A DNA stretch of 16,097 nucleotides from Clostridia bacterium (GTDB taxonomy: Bacteria > Bacillota > Clostridia > Oscillospirales > Oscillospiraceae), in the NCBI GenBank assembly GCA_021153265.1, contig JAGKTU010000049.1, positions 1 through 16,097 of the forward strand, given 5' to 3'. The notes under the pieces were generated by a model. That model ran no database searches. It was not told where the DNA came from and saw only the letters and a program-made list of their open reading frames with translations. Made by a program: the position numbers and the translations under genes. Of this stretch, positions 7,211 through 14,081 are shown one piece after another; positions within the stretch are counted from its first letter, which is position 1, and every line of letters starts with the position of its first letter.

Positions 7211-7262
7211 GATAATGGATACATTTTCCCGATGTCTGAGCGCAACGCGGCGTGTCCTGAAA

Positions 7263-8393
7263 TTACTTCAGCCAATCGGAAGGATCATGCTCCATAGCCT
7301 TGATGATATGGGACATAGCGCCGCTCTCCCGAATTTCCTCATTGGTCAGCTTGGTGGGCGTGGGATTGCCTTCGATCAGACCTTCCTCGATCATCCAGCG
7401 GACTTCGTCATGGATGGTTTCCTGATAGGGCCGGGTGGTGTAACCCAGCTCCCGCTTAGCCTTGGAGTAGTCGAACACATTGTTGCGAGCCAGGTTATAA
7501 ACAGAGAAGGTAGTCATCAGAGGCTTCTTGCCGCTCTTTTCCGCCTGCTTTTCCAGCATCTGAGCGAGCTTGTCGGCCAGACCCAGCGGCAGGTAAACGC
7601 TGATCTTCTTGGCGGTGCATTCCTGCTGGATCATATCGCACATTTCTTTCAGCGTGACGGGTTCATTTGCCAGAATGTAGCACTCGCCCACACGGCCCTT
7701 GTCGATGGCGGCAATGGTGCCGGCGGCCAGATCCCGGACATCGCAGAGGTTGAAGCTGCCCTGCATGCCCATAGGCATCTCACCCTTGATGATCTGCAGC
7801 ACGGTACGGGTGGTCTCGCCCAGAGCGTGGTCATTGGGTCCCAGAATACCGGAGGGATGGACCACGCAGGCCTTCAGGCCCATGACTTTGACAGAGTCCA
7901 GAACCATCTGGGTAGCGGTGGCCTTGGAAAGAGAATAGGCACCAACCACCTTCTTGGGATCGCAGGGGGTGAATTTGGAGACTTCGGTGATGGGAGTGCC
8001 GTGGGGCTGTTCGGGGATAGCGCCGGTGGAAGAAACATAAACCATCTTCTCGCACTCGGGATGGGCCAGAACTTTGGTAATGATGTTCCGGGTACCGCCC
8101 ACATTGACAGCCATCAGCTTTTCGGAATAGCCGGGATCCACCGTGACCATGGAGGCGCAGTGGATGATCGCGGAAGTGCAGCCCTCCGGCACGGTGAAGA
8201 ACGGTTCCAGAGAAGCTTCGTCGCACAGGTCGCCGATGACCACTTCCACTTCCTTGGGGATAAACTTTACGGATTTGTCATTGGGAAGAACCAATGCGCG
8301 AACCTTCTTGCCCTCGCGGAGCAGCTGCGCGCAGATGTTGGAGCCCAGAAAGCCTGCGGCACCGGTCAGCAGATAATAGCGATCGCCCGTCAT
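7263..8393 (-). CDS. NAD(P)-dependent extended short-chain dehydrogenase/epimerase-like protein
   Basis: This is a cytosolic oxidoreductase of the extended SDR superfamily. The 376-residue protein has the N-terminal Rossmann motif GAAGFLGS (11-18), the strand-end motif VYVSSTG (118-124) with the catalytic serine, and the YxxxK pair at Tyr153/Lys157 (YSLSK). The C-terminal half would hold the substrate domain. The pattern around SSTG and the long C-terminus recall dihydroflavonol-reductase/3-beta-hydroxysteroid-dehydrogenase-like SDRs, but the substrate cannot be told. The ATG at 8393 is chosen because AAGGTG lies six bases upstream and the protein then starts one strand before the Rossmann motif; an in-frame ATG at 8426 would overlap the upstream gene. 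It lies ten bases downstream of the small membrane protein gene, so the two are one operon. Confidence 0.88.
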   Translation of the reverse strand: MTGDRYYLLTGAAGFLGSNICAQLLREGKKVRALVLPNDKSVKFIPKEVEVVIGDLCDEASLEPFFTVPEGCTSAIIHCASMVTVDPGYSEKLMAVNVGGTRNIITKVLAHPECEKMVYVSSTGAIPEQPHGTPITEVSKFTPCDPKKVVGAYSLSKATATQMVLDSVKVMGLKACVVHPSGILGPNDHALGETTRTVLQIIKGEMPMGMQGSFNLCDVRDLAAGTIAAIDKGRVGECYILANEPVTLKEMCDMIQQECTAKKISVYLPLGLADKLAQMLEKQAEKSGKKPLMTTFSVYNLARNNVFDYSKAKRELGYTTRPYQETIHDEVRWMIEEGLIEGNPTPTKLTNEEIRESGAMSHIIKAMEHDPSDWLK

Positions 8394-8403
8394 ATGCAGC
8401 ACC

Positions 8404-8769
8404 TTAGCCTTTCGTGATCCGCTCACTCAGTTCCATGATTTTGTCTGCGTACTTCTTCTTTCTGGAAGTCAGGATCTTCTTGTAAATGGGATAGGTGGTC
8501 AGCGCCATGGCCATGCCTGCAATACCCACCAAAATACCCGGCAGCATGGTCTGGCTCATACCCAGCATATCTCCGATATCGGTCATGACCGGGCTCATAC
8601 CTGCGCCCATGACGATGGCACCGATGCTGCCGTAGACGTAGCCAAACACATTGGCGGGCTTTTTGACCTTGGCGTCCAGCGCCTTCAGTTCATCCAGTTC
8701 GGTGTGCTCCTTCTCGGTGTACTGGGAGCGGATCTTCTGCACCAGAAATTCCTGATCGTTGTTGTTCAT
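8404..8769 (-). CDS. Small two-helix membrane protein (paralogue of 4071-4454)
   Basis: The 121-residue protein has a charged N-terminal helix (IRSQYTEKEHTELDELKALD), a hydrophobic segment with MGAGMSPVMTDIGDMLG, a second hydrophobic segment ending in YPIYKKIL, and a charged C-terminal helix with LSE. It aligns along its whole length with the protein at 4071-4454. Three in-frame ATGs lie close together (8787, 8775, 8769); only the last has a ribosome site (AGAGG at 8782-8778) at a good distance of eight bases. It is upstream of, and almost touching, the SDR gene. Its function is unknown; the conserved GMSxVMTxIGDxLG segment between or within the membrane helices is the most distinctive part. 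Confidence 0.8.
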   Translation of the reverse strand: MNNNDQEFLVQKIRSQYTEKEHTELDELKALDAKVKKPANVFGYVYGSIGAIVMGAGMSPVMTDIGDMLGMSQTMLPGILVGIAGMAMALTTYPIYKKILTSRKKKYADKIMELSERITKG

Positions 8770-8896
8770 GTTCATTGCCTCTTTCATTCCATATTGCCGG
8801 TTGCCTCGGCTGTCAGTTTTAAGCCACAGGTCGTATGCTTTGCTTTAATATAATTTATGTTCTTTTTCGAATGTTTTCCGAAATGTTTGAGAAATA

Positions 8897-9186
8897 TTAA
8901 TTTCTCTTGCCGGCGTTCCGGCTGGCCTCCAGATTCTTCCGGACGATTTCCTTCCGGGCAGTCTCGCGGGCCGCCGCCTCGCTCTGGATCTTCTCCTCAC
9001 GGGCCTTCCGCTCAGCGGCAGCGCGGGATTTCGCATCCTCCACCGTTTCGCCTTCCTTTGCCAGAAAGGCATTCACGAAAGCACTTTCGATTTTCTTATA
9101 ACCGCCGACAATGCCGCGCTCGATTTTCTTGTAACCGCCGACAACGCCTCGGCAATTTTCCCGATCCGATCTGCAAACTTAGCCAT
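8897..9186 (-). pseudogene. Small KKIE-repeat protein gene with a disrupted frame
   Basis: A good ribosome site (AGGAG) precedes ATG at 9186, which opens MAKFADRIGKIAE. After these 13 codons the reading continues convincingly only in the neighbouring frame: two 11-residue repeats (VVGGYKKIERG, then IVGGYKKIESA; 9145-9113 and 9112-9080), a segment FLAKEGETVEDAKSR, a highly charged Ala/Glu/Arg helix, and a stop at 8897. The starting frame instead hits a stop about 24 codons later. Adding one G at about 9147-9149 (GAGGC to GAGGGC) would restore a 96-residue protein. I recall small clostridial proteins with GYKKIE repeats followed by FLxKEGETVEEAK, so the restored protein looks real. The lesion could be a true mutation or a base missing from the assembly. 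Confidence 0.62.
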
Positions 9187-9463
9187 TCTTCCTCACTCCT
9201 TTGATTTGTGTGTTGTTTTCTTGGATGGCCTCATTGTAGGATCCGGTTGATTCCGAAACGTTCAGATTTTGTTTCCAAAATATTATTTCCGCTTTTTTCA
9301 TCCGTTTTCCGGTATGTAACGTCCGCTCTGTGTATAAGCAAAAAGACCGTCAGCCGGTAAACCGGCCAAAATTCAGCAGCACTTCCGGCACGATCGCCGG
9401 AAGTGCTGCAACTGCTTGTACTGTTCTGAAAATACCGGGATATTACCCGGCCCTGATCCTTGT
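9187..9463. other. Intergenic region between the BMC operon and the repeat-protein gene
   Basis: No gene is visible in these 277 bases. The left part, next to the repeat-protein gene, is A+T-rich (about 9200-9310) and should hold its promoter; TACAAT on the minus strand near 9238 is a possible -10 box, but I see no good -35. The right part holds the BMC operon hairpins. Confidence 0.5.
9353..9409 (-). terminator. Hairpin terminator of the BMC (eut) operon
   Basis: A perfect 14-bp stem (9409-9396 with 9389-9376, GCAGCACTTCCGGC type) with a six-base loop lies about 55 bases after the eutL stop and is followed by TGAATTTTGG. A second small palindrome (GCCGGTTTACCGGC, 9366-9353) follows, with a TTTTT run eight bases later. 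The first hairpin is the likely terminator; its T run is imperfect. Confidence 0.7.
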
Positions 9464-10093
9464 CTAACCCTCCACCGGCCTTGCCGCCACCTCCGCCACC
9501 GCCTGGGCGAAGGCGCCGGCCGCCGCCTCGCAGGCTGACTGACTGCCGCTTAAGAGTCCACCGCCAAAATTCGTCTCGCTGGGTGGATTGTATAGTTTAC
9601 ATAACTTTACATCCGCCGCCTTCATGGCCTTGTCCAGTGCATACATGCCCTCCAGTGGCGGCGCGATGAGGTAGCAAATCGCACTTCCAGGGCTGACCCC
9701 AGCCTCTTTCGCCAAAAACGTCCCCACACTGCTCACCGTGTGAGCAAGGTAAGGAACGCCGTCGACCTCCTCGAAACCGATCCTCTTCAGCGCCCCCAGC
9801 GCCGCCTCCATGCCGCTTCTGACTGCCCCCGGAGTCGCCCCTACCAGAATCCCGATGACCTCCCCGGCGTTTGGCGTGGATGCGTTAGCCGCCCCGGCAT
9901 AGAAACTGCGCCCATAGATGACCTCCACATCCGCCGCTTTTGTGGCCGCGTCCAAAGCGATGTAGGTGGCGTCGTCGCAGTCCGTGGTCAGCATGGCGAT
10001 GCTCCGCTGTCCCGTTCCGGCGCCCAGCCCTTCCAGCAATGCCGGCGCGGCATTGTTCACATACCGCACCGCCAGTACCTTCACCGGAATCAT
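9464..10093 (-). CDS. eutL: BMC trimeric shell protein EutL
   Basis: This is a tandem BMC-domain (BMC-T) shell protein of the ethanolamine microcompartment; three copies form a pseudohexameric tile with a central gated pore. The 209-residue length matches E. coli EutL (219). Recognisable segments are TDCDDATYIALDAATKAADV (37-56), VEVIYGRSFYAGAAN (56-70) and, near the end, IAPPLEGMYALDKAMKAADV followed by NPPSETNFGG and GSQSAC. The ATG at 10093 overlaps the TGA of eutC (ATGA). A longer in-frame reading to 10333 would add 80 residues that are a shadow of eutC. It is the last gene of the operon. Confidence 0.94.
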   Translation of the reverse strand: MIPVKVLAVRYVNNAAPALLEGLGAGTGQRSIAMLTTDCDDATYIALDAATKAADVEVIYGRSFYAGAANASTPNAGEVIGILVGATPGAVRSGMEAALGALKRIGFEEVDGVPYLAHTVSSVGTFLAKEAGVSPGSAICYLIAPPLEGMYALDKAMKAADVKLCKLYNPPSETNFGGGLLSGSQSACEAAAGAFAQAVAEVAARPVEG

Positions 10094-11001
10094 TGGGCCG
10101 CCTCCAGATGCAGCCCCACGCCGGATACCTTTTTCTGCAAAATCTTCCCGATCAGCTCCGCGATATAGGCCCCGGCCTCCACCGCCGGCGTCCCTTGGGC
10201 GTGGATGTTGCTGACCACCGTCCGGCTGGACTCGGAAACTCCGGTGTGGGGCTTGTAGGTGATATAGGCGGACATACTCTTGTCCGTCACCAGCCCGGGC
10301 CGTTCCCCCACCAGTACGCACACCAGCTCGCACCCGGTCACATCCCCCACGGCATCGCCTGCACCCACCCGGCAGTACCGGACAAACAGGCTCTGCCCCA
10401 GTTCGATGCCCTGCAGCTTCAGCCCGTCCCGGATAGATGCCAGACAGTCCATAGCATTTTCCTGAATGGCCGCCGATGACAGCCCATCCCCCACCACGAT
10501 CTGCACCTTGGGAGAGCCTGCCACCGCCTGCCGTATGATCTGCTGGTTCTTCTCGTCAAAGCACCGTCCCAGATCCGGTCTAGTCAGATACATATCCTTG
10601 CTTTCGCACTTTGTCTGCACCGCCGTCAACCCATTCTCCCCGGCGTACTTCTCCGGTACTTGGGAAAATACCGCATCCTGCGCTGCCGCATGATCCGCCC
10701 GGAAGCGGAGCATTGTCAGCGTCTTGTACCGCGCTCCAGCCTTGCCGCTGCCCAAGCGTGCCGGGGTTTTCTCCTTCATTTTTCGGAATTTCTCCCCATT
10801 TAGTGGATCATCCGTCAAATACAGCTTCCGCAGATCCAGCTGCGTCACATCCGCCACAAAATCCCCATCCCGGAATCCCGTATCCTTCCGTTCCGGACCG
10901 GAATCCGCAGGCTTATAATCGCTGCCCTTGACCATAGGCTCTTTCCCATGGCTCTGGGACAGAATCTCCGCCACCAGCGCAGTCAATTCCTGTTTGTTCA
11001 T
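10090..11001 (-). CDS. eutC: Ethanolamine ammonia-lyase small subunit
   Basis: EutC pairs with EutB to form the adenosylcobalamin-dependent enzyme that converts ethanolamine to acetaldehyde and ammonia inside the microcompartment. The 303-residue length matches the family (about 295). Typical segments are TPARLGSGKAGARYKT, MLRFRADHA, YLTRPDLGR, VVGDGLSSAAIQ, VGERPGL and SNIHAQGTPAVEA. The first 16 residues (MNKQELTALVAEILSQ) form a short amphipathic helix followed by a flexible linker. In the known Eut systems the EutC N-terminus acts as a cargo-targeting signal, so this helix probably does the same. ATG at 11001 has AGGAAA upstream and follows the eutT stop by one base. It is unusual that six genes separate it from eutB. 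Confidence 0.95.
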   Translation of the reverse strand: MNKQELTALVAEILSQSHGKEPMVKGSDYKPADSGPERKDTGFRDGDFVADVTQLDLRKLYLTDDPLNGEKFRKMKEKTPARLGSGKAGARYKTLTMLRFRADHAAAQDAVFSQVPEKYAGENGLTAVQTKCESKDMYLTRPDLGRCFDEKNQQIIRQAVAGSPKVQIVVGDGLSSAAIQENAMDCLASIRDGLKLQGIELGQSLFVRYCRVGAGDAVGDVTGCELVCVLVGERPGLVTDKSMSAYITYKPHTGVSESSRTVVSNIHAQGTPAVEAGAYIAELIGKILQKKVSGVGLHLEAAQ

Positions 11002-11002
11002 G

Positions 11003-11689
11003 TCATTTTCCTGCCTTTGTTTCGATCATCAGTATATATACCAAACTGCTCATCCGGTTCATCGTCCGCAAGATATCCGGTCTTGTGGGCATTCCCTTTT
11101 CATCCACGAAAGCCTCTGCCGCCGCCAGTTCCGCCCTTCTTACCACGCACCGCAGCCGATTCAGCGCCAGAACCTCCATTCCATCGGTCGATTCCGGCAT
11201 AAAATGGGGCTGACCGTAAAAATCCTGAGGCCGATGGCTCCTCTCCCGAAGCTGCTGCGCCGTCATTCCTGCCAGCTTCCCCTCGGGCATGGTCTCCGCC
11301 AAAACATCGCAGCGAATGATCATCCGTGCGCAGGCCAGCAGTTCCCCCAGCCGTTCCTGCAATTTCCGGGACACAGAAAGCTGACACAGCAGAATCTCCG
11401 CCTGCACCTCGTCCACCGCACCCCGAAACCGGATCCGCGGATGGTTTTTCTCCACCAGAACTTCCCCATGCAGATGGGTCATATGCTCCGGCTTTTCCTC
11501 TAAAATCGCCCCATTTTCCAGCCGATAACGGTTGATTTTCGCCTGTTCCGCCGGTAAAATCTCAATTCTCTCCCGGCTCAGCCAATCCCTTGCCCCCGGG
11601 GTGAGCCGGTCTTCCTTCCTAAGAAAGAAGACCCGCTTTCCTTCCCGGTTGCGGATATTGTCCCGGACATTTTCTTCCGTATAGAGCAT
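11003..11689 (-). CDS. eutT: Cobalamin adenosyltransferase EutT
   Basis: EutT transfers the adenosyl group of ATP to cobalamin, supplying the coenzyme of EutBC. The 228-residue protein carries the signature KPEHMTHLHG (66-75), followed by LVEKNHPRIRFRG (78-90) and an all-helical core with CDVLAETMP, typical of the EutT/PduO-like adenosyltransferase superfamily. I see no CCxxC cluster: cysteines are single (positions near 102, 120, 127). The metal-binding HX11CCX2C motif of the Salmonella EutT therefore seems absent; variants lacking it are known in Firmicutes, and the enzyme may work without that metal site. The start ATG abuts the stop codon of the preceding shell gene (TAA directly followed by ATG), with GGTGGG about eight bases upstream inside that gene. 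Confidence 0.9.
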   Translation of the reverse strand: MLYTEENVRDNIRNREGKRVFFLRKEDRLTPGARDWLSRERIEILPAEQAKINRYRLENGAILEEKPEHMTHLHGEVLVEKNHPRIRFRGAVDEVQAEILLCQLSVSRKLQERLGELLACARMIIRCDVLAETMPEGKLAGMTAQQLRERSHRPQDFYGQPHFMPESTDGMEVLALNRLRCVVRRAELAAAEAFVDEKGMPTRPDILRTMNRMSSLVYILMIETKAGK

Positions 11690-11995
11690 TTACTTGCCCA
11701 CCGGGCCGCTGGGATTGGATCTGCCCTTAGGCAAAATCACATCCACCTCGGTGTGAGGTCTTGCGATGACGTGAACAGAGATCAGTTCCCCCACCTTTTC
11801 CGCAGCCGCCGCACCGGCATCGGTGGCAGCCTTCACCGCGCCCACGTCGCCGCGAACCATGACGGTGACCAGACCGCCGCCCACCTGCTCCTTGCCCACC
11901 AGCTGGACGTTGGCGGACTTGACCATGGCGTCAGCCGCCTCGATGGCGCCGATAAGGCCCTTGGTTTCGATCATTCCCAGAGAATTTGTATCCAT
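11690..11995 (-). CDS. eutM: BMC hexameric shell protein (EutM/PduA type)
   Basis: This is a single-domain BMC-H protein that tiles the facets of the microcompartment. The 101-residue protein has the canonical LGMIETKGLIGAIEAADAMVKSA opening in two parts (6-16 and 17-28), the lysine of the edge contact (Lys25), a pore loop with VGGGL (38-42) and the ending VIARPHTEVDVILP. A Gly/Ser/Pro-rich tail closes the protein. The ATG at 11995 is chosen over one at 12016 because AGGAAG lies eight bases upstream and BMC-H proteins normally begin a few residues before the LGMIE motif. It lies 29 bases after the aldehyde dehydrogenase gene. EutM and PduA cannot be separated reliably by eye; the Eut name follows the operon context. 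Confidence 0.92.
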   Translation of the reverse strand: MDTNSLGMIETKGLIGAIEAADAMVKSANVQLVGKEQVGGGLVTVMVRGDVGAVKAATDAGAAAAEKVGELISVHVIARPHTEVDVILPKGRSNPSGPVGK

Positions 11996-12024
11996 TTTTC
12001 TGACTTCCTTTCCCATTTTTCAGC

Positions 12025-13449
12025 TTATTTCAGCCTTTCCAAGATTTTTTGCGCCAAAAGCTCGATCATATCGTCGCTATAGGCTTCTTTTTGCTCATTT
12101 TCTCCCAAATCCCAGGCGATTCTGCGGATATTGACCAGATTCATGGGAGAAATATTGTCGGAAGATGCGCTTCCCCCCACCGCACCGCAGCCAAGGGTCA
12201 GTGCCGGGAACAGCGGCGTGGTAGCGCCGATGCCGCCCAGCGCCGCCGGAGTATTGACCAAAAACCGGGAAACCGGCATTTTTTCGGCAAACCTTCTCAC
12301 CACATCCTTATCTTCGGCATGGATGGAGAAGGTGTGACCTCTTCCCTCATGCATTAGGATCTCCATGGAGCGCTCCAGCACCTCTTTTTCCCCATCCTCG
12401 ACGTAAAACGCCAGCACCGGGCAGAGCTTTTCCATGGAATAGGGTCTGTCCGGACCCACTTTATTTTCCCTCGCAACCAGCACTTTTGCCCCAAAAGGCA
12501 GGGAAAAACCAGCCAATTTTGCAAGGTAAGTTGCATCTTTTCCGACAACCGCCGGGTTCAGTCCCCCGTTGGGCTTAAACAGTTTCCCGGCTAATTTTTC
12601 CGCTTCCTCCGGCTTCATAAAGTAGAAGCCCATTTTCTCCGCTTCCCGGACGACAGCCTTCTCCATATCTCTTTCCACGATGATGCTCTGCTCCGAAGCG
12701 CAGACCGTTCCGTTGTCAAAGGTCTTCGACCGCAGAATTTTCGCCAGCGCCTGCTTGATATCTCCGGAACGGTGGATATAGGCCGGGCCGTTACCTGCCC
12801 CCACGCCGATGGCAGGCTTGCCCGAGGAATATGCCGCCTTCACCATGCCGGGGCCTCCGGTGGCGAGGATCAAATTGATCTCCTCCGCCCCCATCAGTTC
12901 CTGACAGCCTGCCATGGTGGGGATACTCAGACAGCTCACCGCCCCCTCCGGCGCGCCGGCCTTTACCGCCGCTTCCGAAATGATCTTCGCCGCCCGAAGG
13001 GTGCAGTTGAGCGCCTTGGGATGGGGCGAAAATACGATGGCGTTGCCGGATTTCAGCGCGATCAAGGATTTATAGCACACGGTAGAGGTGGGATTGGTGC
13101 TGGGGACGATGCCTGCGATGACCCCCACCGGCACACCCACCTCCCACAGTTTTTCCTTGGGGTCGGCTTTTAATACCCCCACGGTCTGCATACCCCGGAT
13201 GGCTTTCGCCACCGTTTCGGAAGCAAAGCGGTTTTTGGTGATCTTGTCCGGGACATTGCCGAATCCCGTCTCCGTCACCGCCAGTTCTGCCAATTCCGTT
13301 GCCGCGGCGGAAAACGCCGCAGCCGCCGCCTCCACGATTTTGTCCAGCTTTTCCTGTGAAAAATCCCGCAGGAAACACTTGGCCTTCTCGGCCTTCCGGC
13401 ACAGAAGTCTTACCTCCTGCCGGGCAGCTAAGTCTTTATCAAATTCCAT
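12025..13449 (-). CDS. eutE: CoA-acylating aldehyde dehydrogenase (EutE/PduP-like)
   Basis: This enzyme oxidises acetaldehyde to acetyl-CoA with NAD+ and CoA inside the shell. The 474-residue protein shows the acylating-ALDH motifs VPSTNPTSTV (115-124), FSPHP (140-144), a GxGAGN turn (216-220) and catalytic Cys250 in TFDNGTVCASEQ. The latter form is closer to AdhE-type and clostridial enzymes than to the ICADEK form of E. coli EutE. The N-terminus starts directly at the catalytic domain and lacks the roughly 18-residue N-terminal targeting helix of EutE and PduP. Instead, after the last domain strand, a linker leads to a C-terminal amphipathic helix (SDDMIELLAQKILERLK, 458-474) that looks like a cargo peptide. 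Start ATG 13449 follows the eutN stop by one base, with GGAAGG upstream. Confidence 0.93.
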   Translation of the reverse strand: MEFDKDLAARQEVRLLCRKAEKAKCFLRDFSQEKLDKIVEAAAAAFSAAATELAELAVTETGFGNVPDKITKNRFASETVAKAIRGMQTVGVLKADPKEKLWEVGVPVGVIAGIVPSTNPTSTVCYKSLIALKSGNAIVFSPHPKALNCTLRAAKIISEAAVKAGAPEGAVSCLSIPTMAGCQELMGAEEINLILATGGPGMVKAAYSSGKPAIGVGAGNGPAYIHRSGDIKQALAKILRSKTFDNGTVCASEQSIIVERDMEKAVVREAEKMGFYFMKPEEAEKLAGKLFKPNGGLNPAVVGKDATYLAKLAGFSLPFGAKVLVARENKVGPDRPYSMEKLCPVLAFYVEDGEKEVLERSMEILMHEGRGHTFSIHAEDKDVVRRFAEKMPVSRFLVNTPAALGGIGATTPLFPALTLGCGAVGGSASSDNISPMNLVNIRRIAWDLGENEQKEAYSDDMIELLAQKILERLK

Positions 13450-13450
13450 G

Positions 13451-13690
13451 TCATTGCCCTTCCTTGCCATCGACGATGGCTACCACAGCCGCATCCACCG
13501 GTGCATCCATACAGTACCGGGATGCCACTGTGCCGGTGGCCAGCAGCACCCGGTCTCCCACACCGGCACCCACCTGGTCTGCCGCCACGATCTGCTCCCC
13601 CTCGCTCTGTACCACCAGAAAGGTCTGCCCCTGCAGGCACTGGGCCTTTCTGGTGGCCCAGACGGAACCGACTACTTTTCCAATTTTCAT
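13451..13690 (-). CDS. eutN: BMC vertex protein EutN/PduN (CcmL family)
   Basis: This small beta-barrel protein forms pentamers that cap the vertices of the shell. The 79-residue protein has the family's opening MKIGKVVGSVWATRK and the strand pattern with GAGVGDRVLLATG (41-53) and APVDAAVVAIVD (63-74). The ATG at 13690 has GGAGGG six bases upstream, inside the end of the preceding gene, whose stop codon lies one base away. Its place between a pduM-like gene and an aldehyde dehydrogenase mirrors pduN in Salmonella. Confidence 0.94.
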   Translation of the reverse strand: MKIGKVVGSVWATRKAQCLQGQTFLVVQSEGEQIVAADQVGAGVGDRVLLATGTVASRYCMDAPVDAAVVAIVDGKEGQ

Positions 13691-13691
13691 C

Positions 13692-14081
13692 CTATCCCTC
13701 CATGATCTCCCGGGCCAGCGGCGTCAGCACCGCGCCGGGTCCGGGTTTTTGCCCGTTTTTCCGCATCCACCGGGCCTCTTCTGCGGTAATTAGCTGTTTT
13801 CTGCCGCCGTCGGTGAAGATGACACCCCAGTTTTTCAGCTCCCGCTGGGCAGCAGCCAGACTGGCAGCCAGCGCCCGATTTTGCACCACGGGCAGGCCGG
13901 GTGTATACAGATAGACACTTTTGCCCCGGCTCAGCGCCTGCAAGACCTGCTCCTCCCGAAACCGCAGCAGTTCAGAAATATGCAGCGAACCGATGACCAC
14001 AGCATCGTATTCCCCCTCCCGGACATAGGAAAAGCCCAGATCTACCGCAGGTTCTGCACCGATCAGCAGCGCCCGGTTCAT
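13692..14081 (-). CDS. PduM-like microcompartment accessory protein
   Basis: The 129-residue soluble protein begins with a Rossmann-like strand (RALLIGAEP), then EYDAVVIGSLHISELLRF, a segment RGKSVYLYTPGLPVVQNRALAA, an ELKNWGVIF strand, and ends with LITAEEARWMRK and PGAVLTPLAREIMEG. The order of features resembles PduM, a poorly understood protein needed for normal propanediol microcompartments in Salmonella. The best support is position: pduL, this gene, a pduN-type gene, then a pduP-type gene is exactly the Salmonella L-M-N-(O)-P order. The similarity call is from memory of the family and was not computed. Its start overlaps the pduL stop (ATGA), so the two are likely translated together. 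No catalytic motif is visible. Confidence 0.62.
   Translation of the reverse strand: MNRALLIGAEPAVDLGFSYVREGEYDAVVIGSLHISELLRFREEQVLQALSRGKSVYLYTPGLPVVQNRALAASLAAAQRELKNWGVIFTDGGRKQLITAEEARWMRKNGQKPGPGAVLTPLAREIMEG

Noticed and set aside
7209..8417. 402-codon open reading frame on the plus strand, longer than the gene opposite it
   Set aside because: It is an exact antisense shadow of the SDR gene; the minus strand has Rossmann and YxxxK motifs and a ribosome site, whereas the plus product is His/Gly/Gln-rich without any family motif.
8845..9072. 75-codon minus-strand reading frame
   Set aside because: It is the third frame of the repeat-protein gene; its Arg/Trp/Pro-rich product is typical of a shadow, while the neighbouring frame gives a coherent protein.
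9140..9150. Programmed ribosomal frameshift in the repeat-protein gene
   Set aside because: I see no slippery heptamer, stimulating hairpin or in-frame stop at the junction; a plain one-base loss or sequence error is simpler.
9460..9669. Pro/Arg-rich plus-strand reading frame (69 codons)
   Set aside because: Low-complexity antisense translation of the Ala/Glu-rich EutL C-terminus.
10094..10333. 80-residue N-terminal extension of EutL
   Set aside because: It translates the 3' part of eutC in another frame, is Arg/Gly-rich, and the ATG at 10093 gives the expected EutL length and an ATGA overlap.
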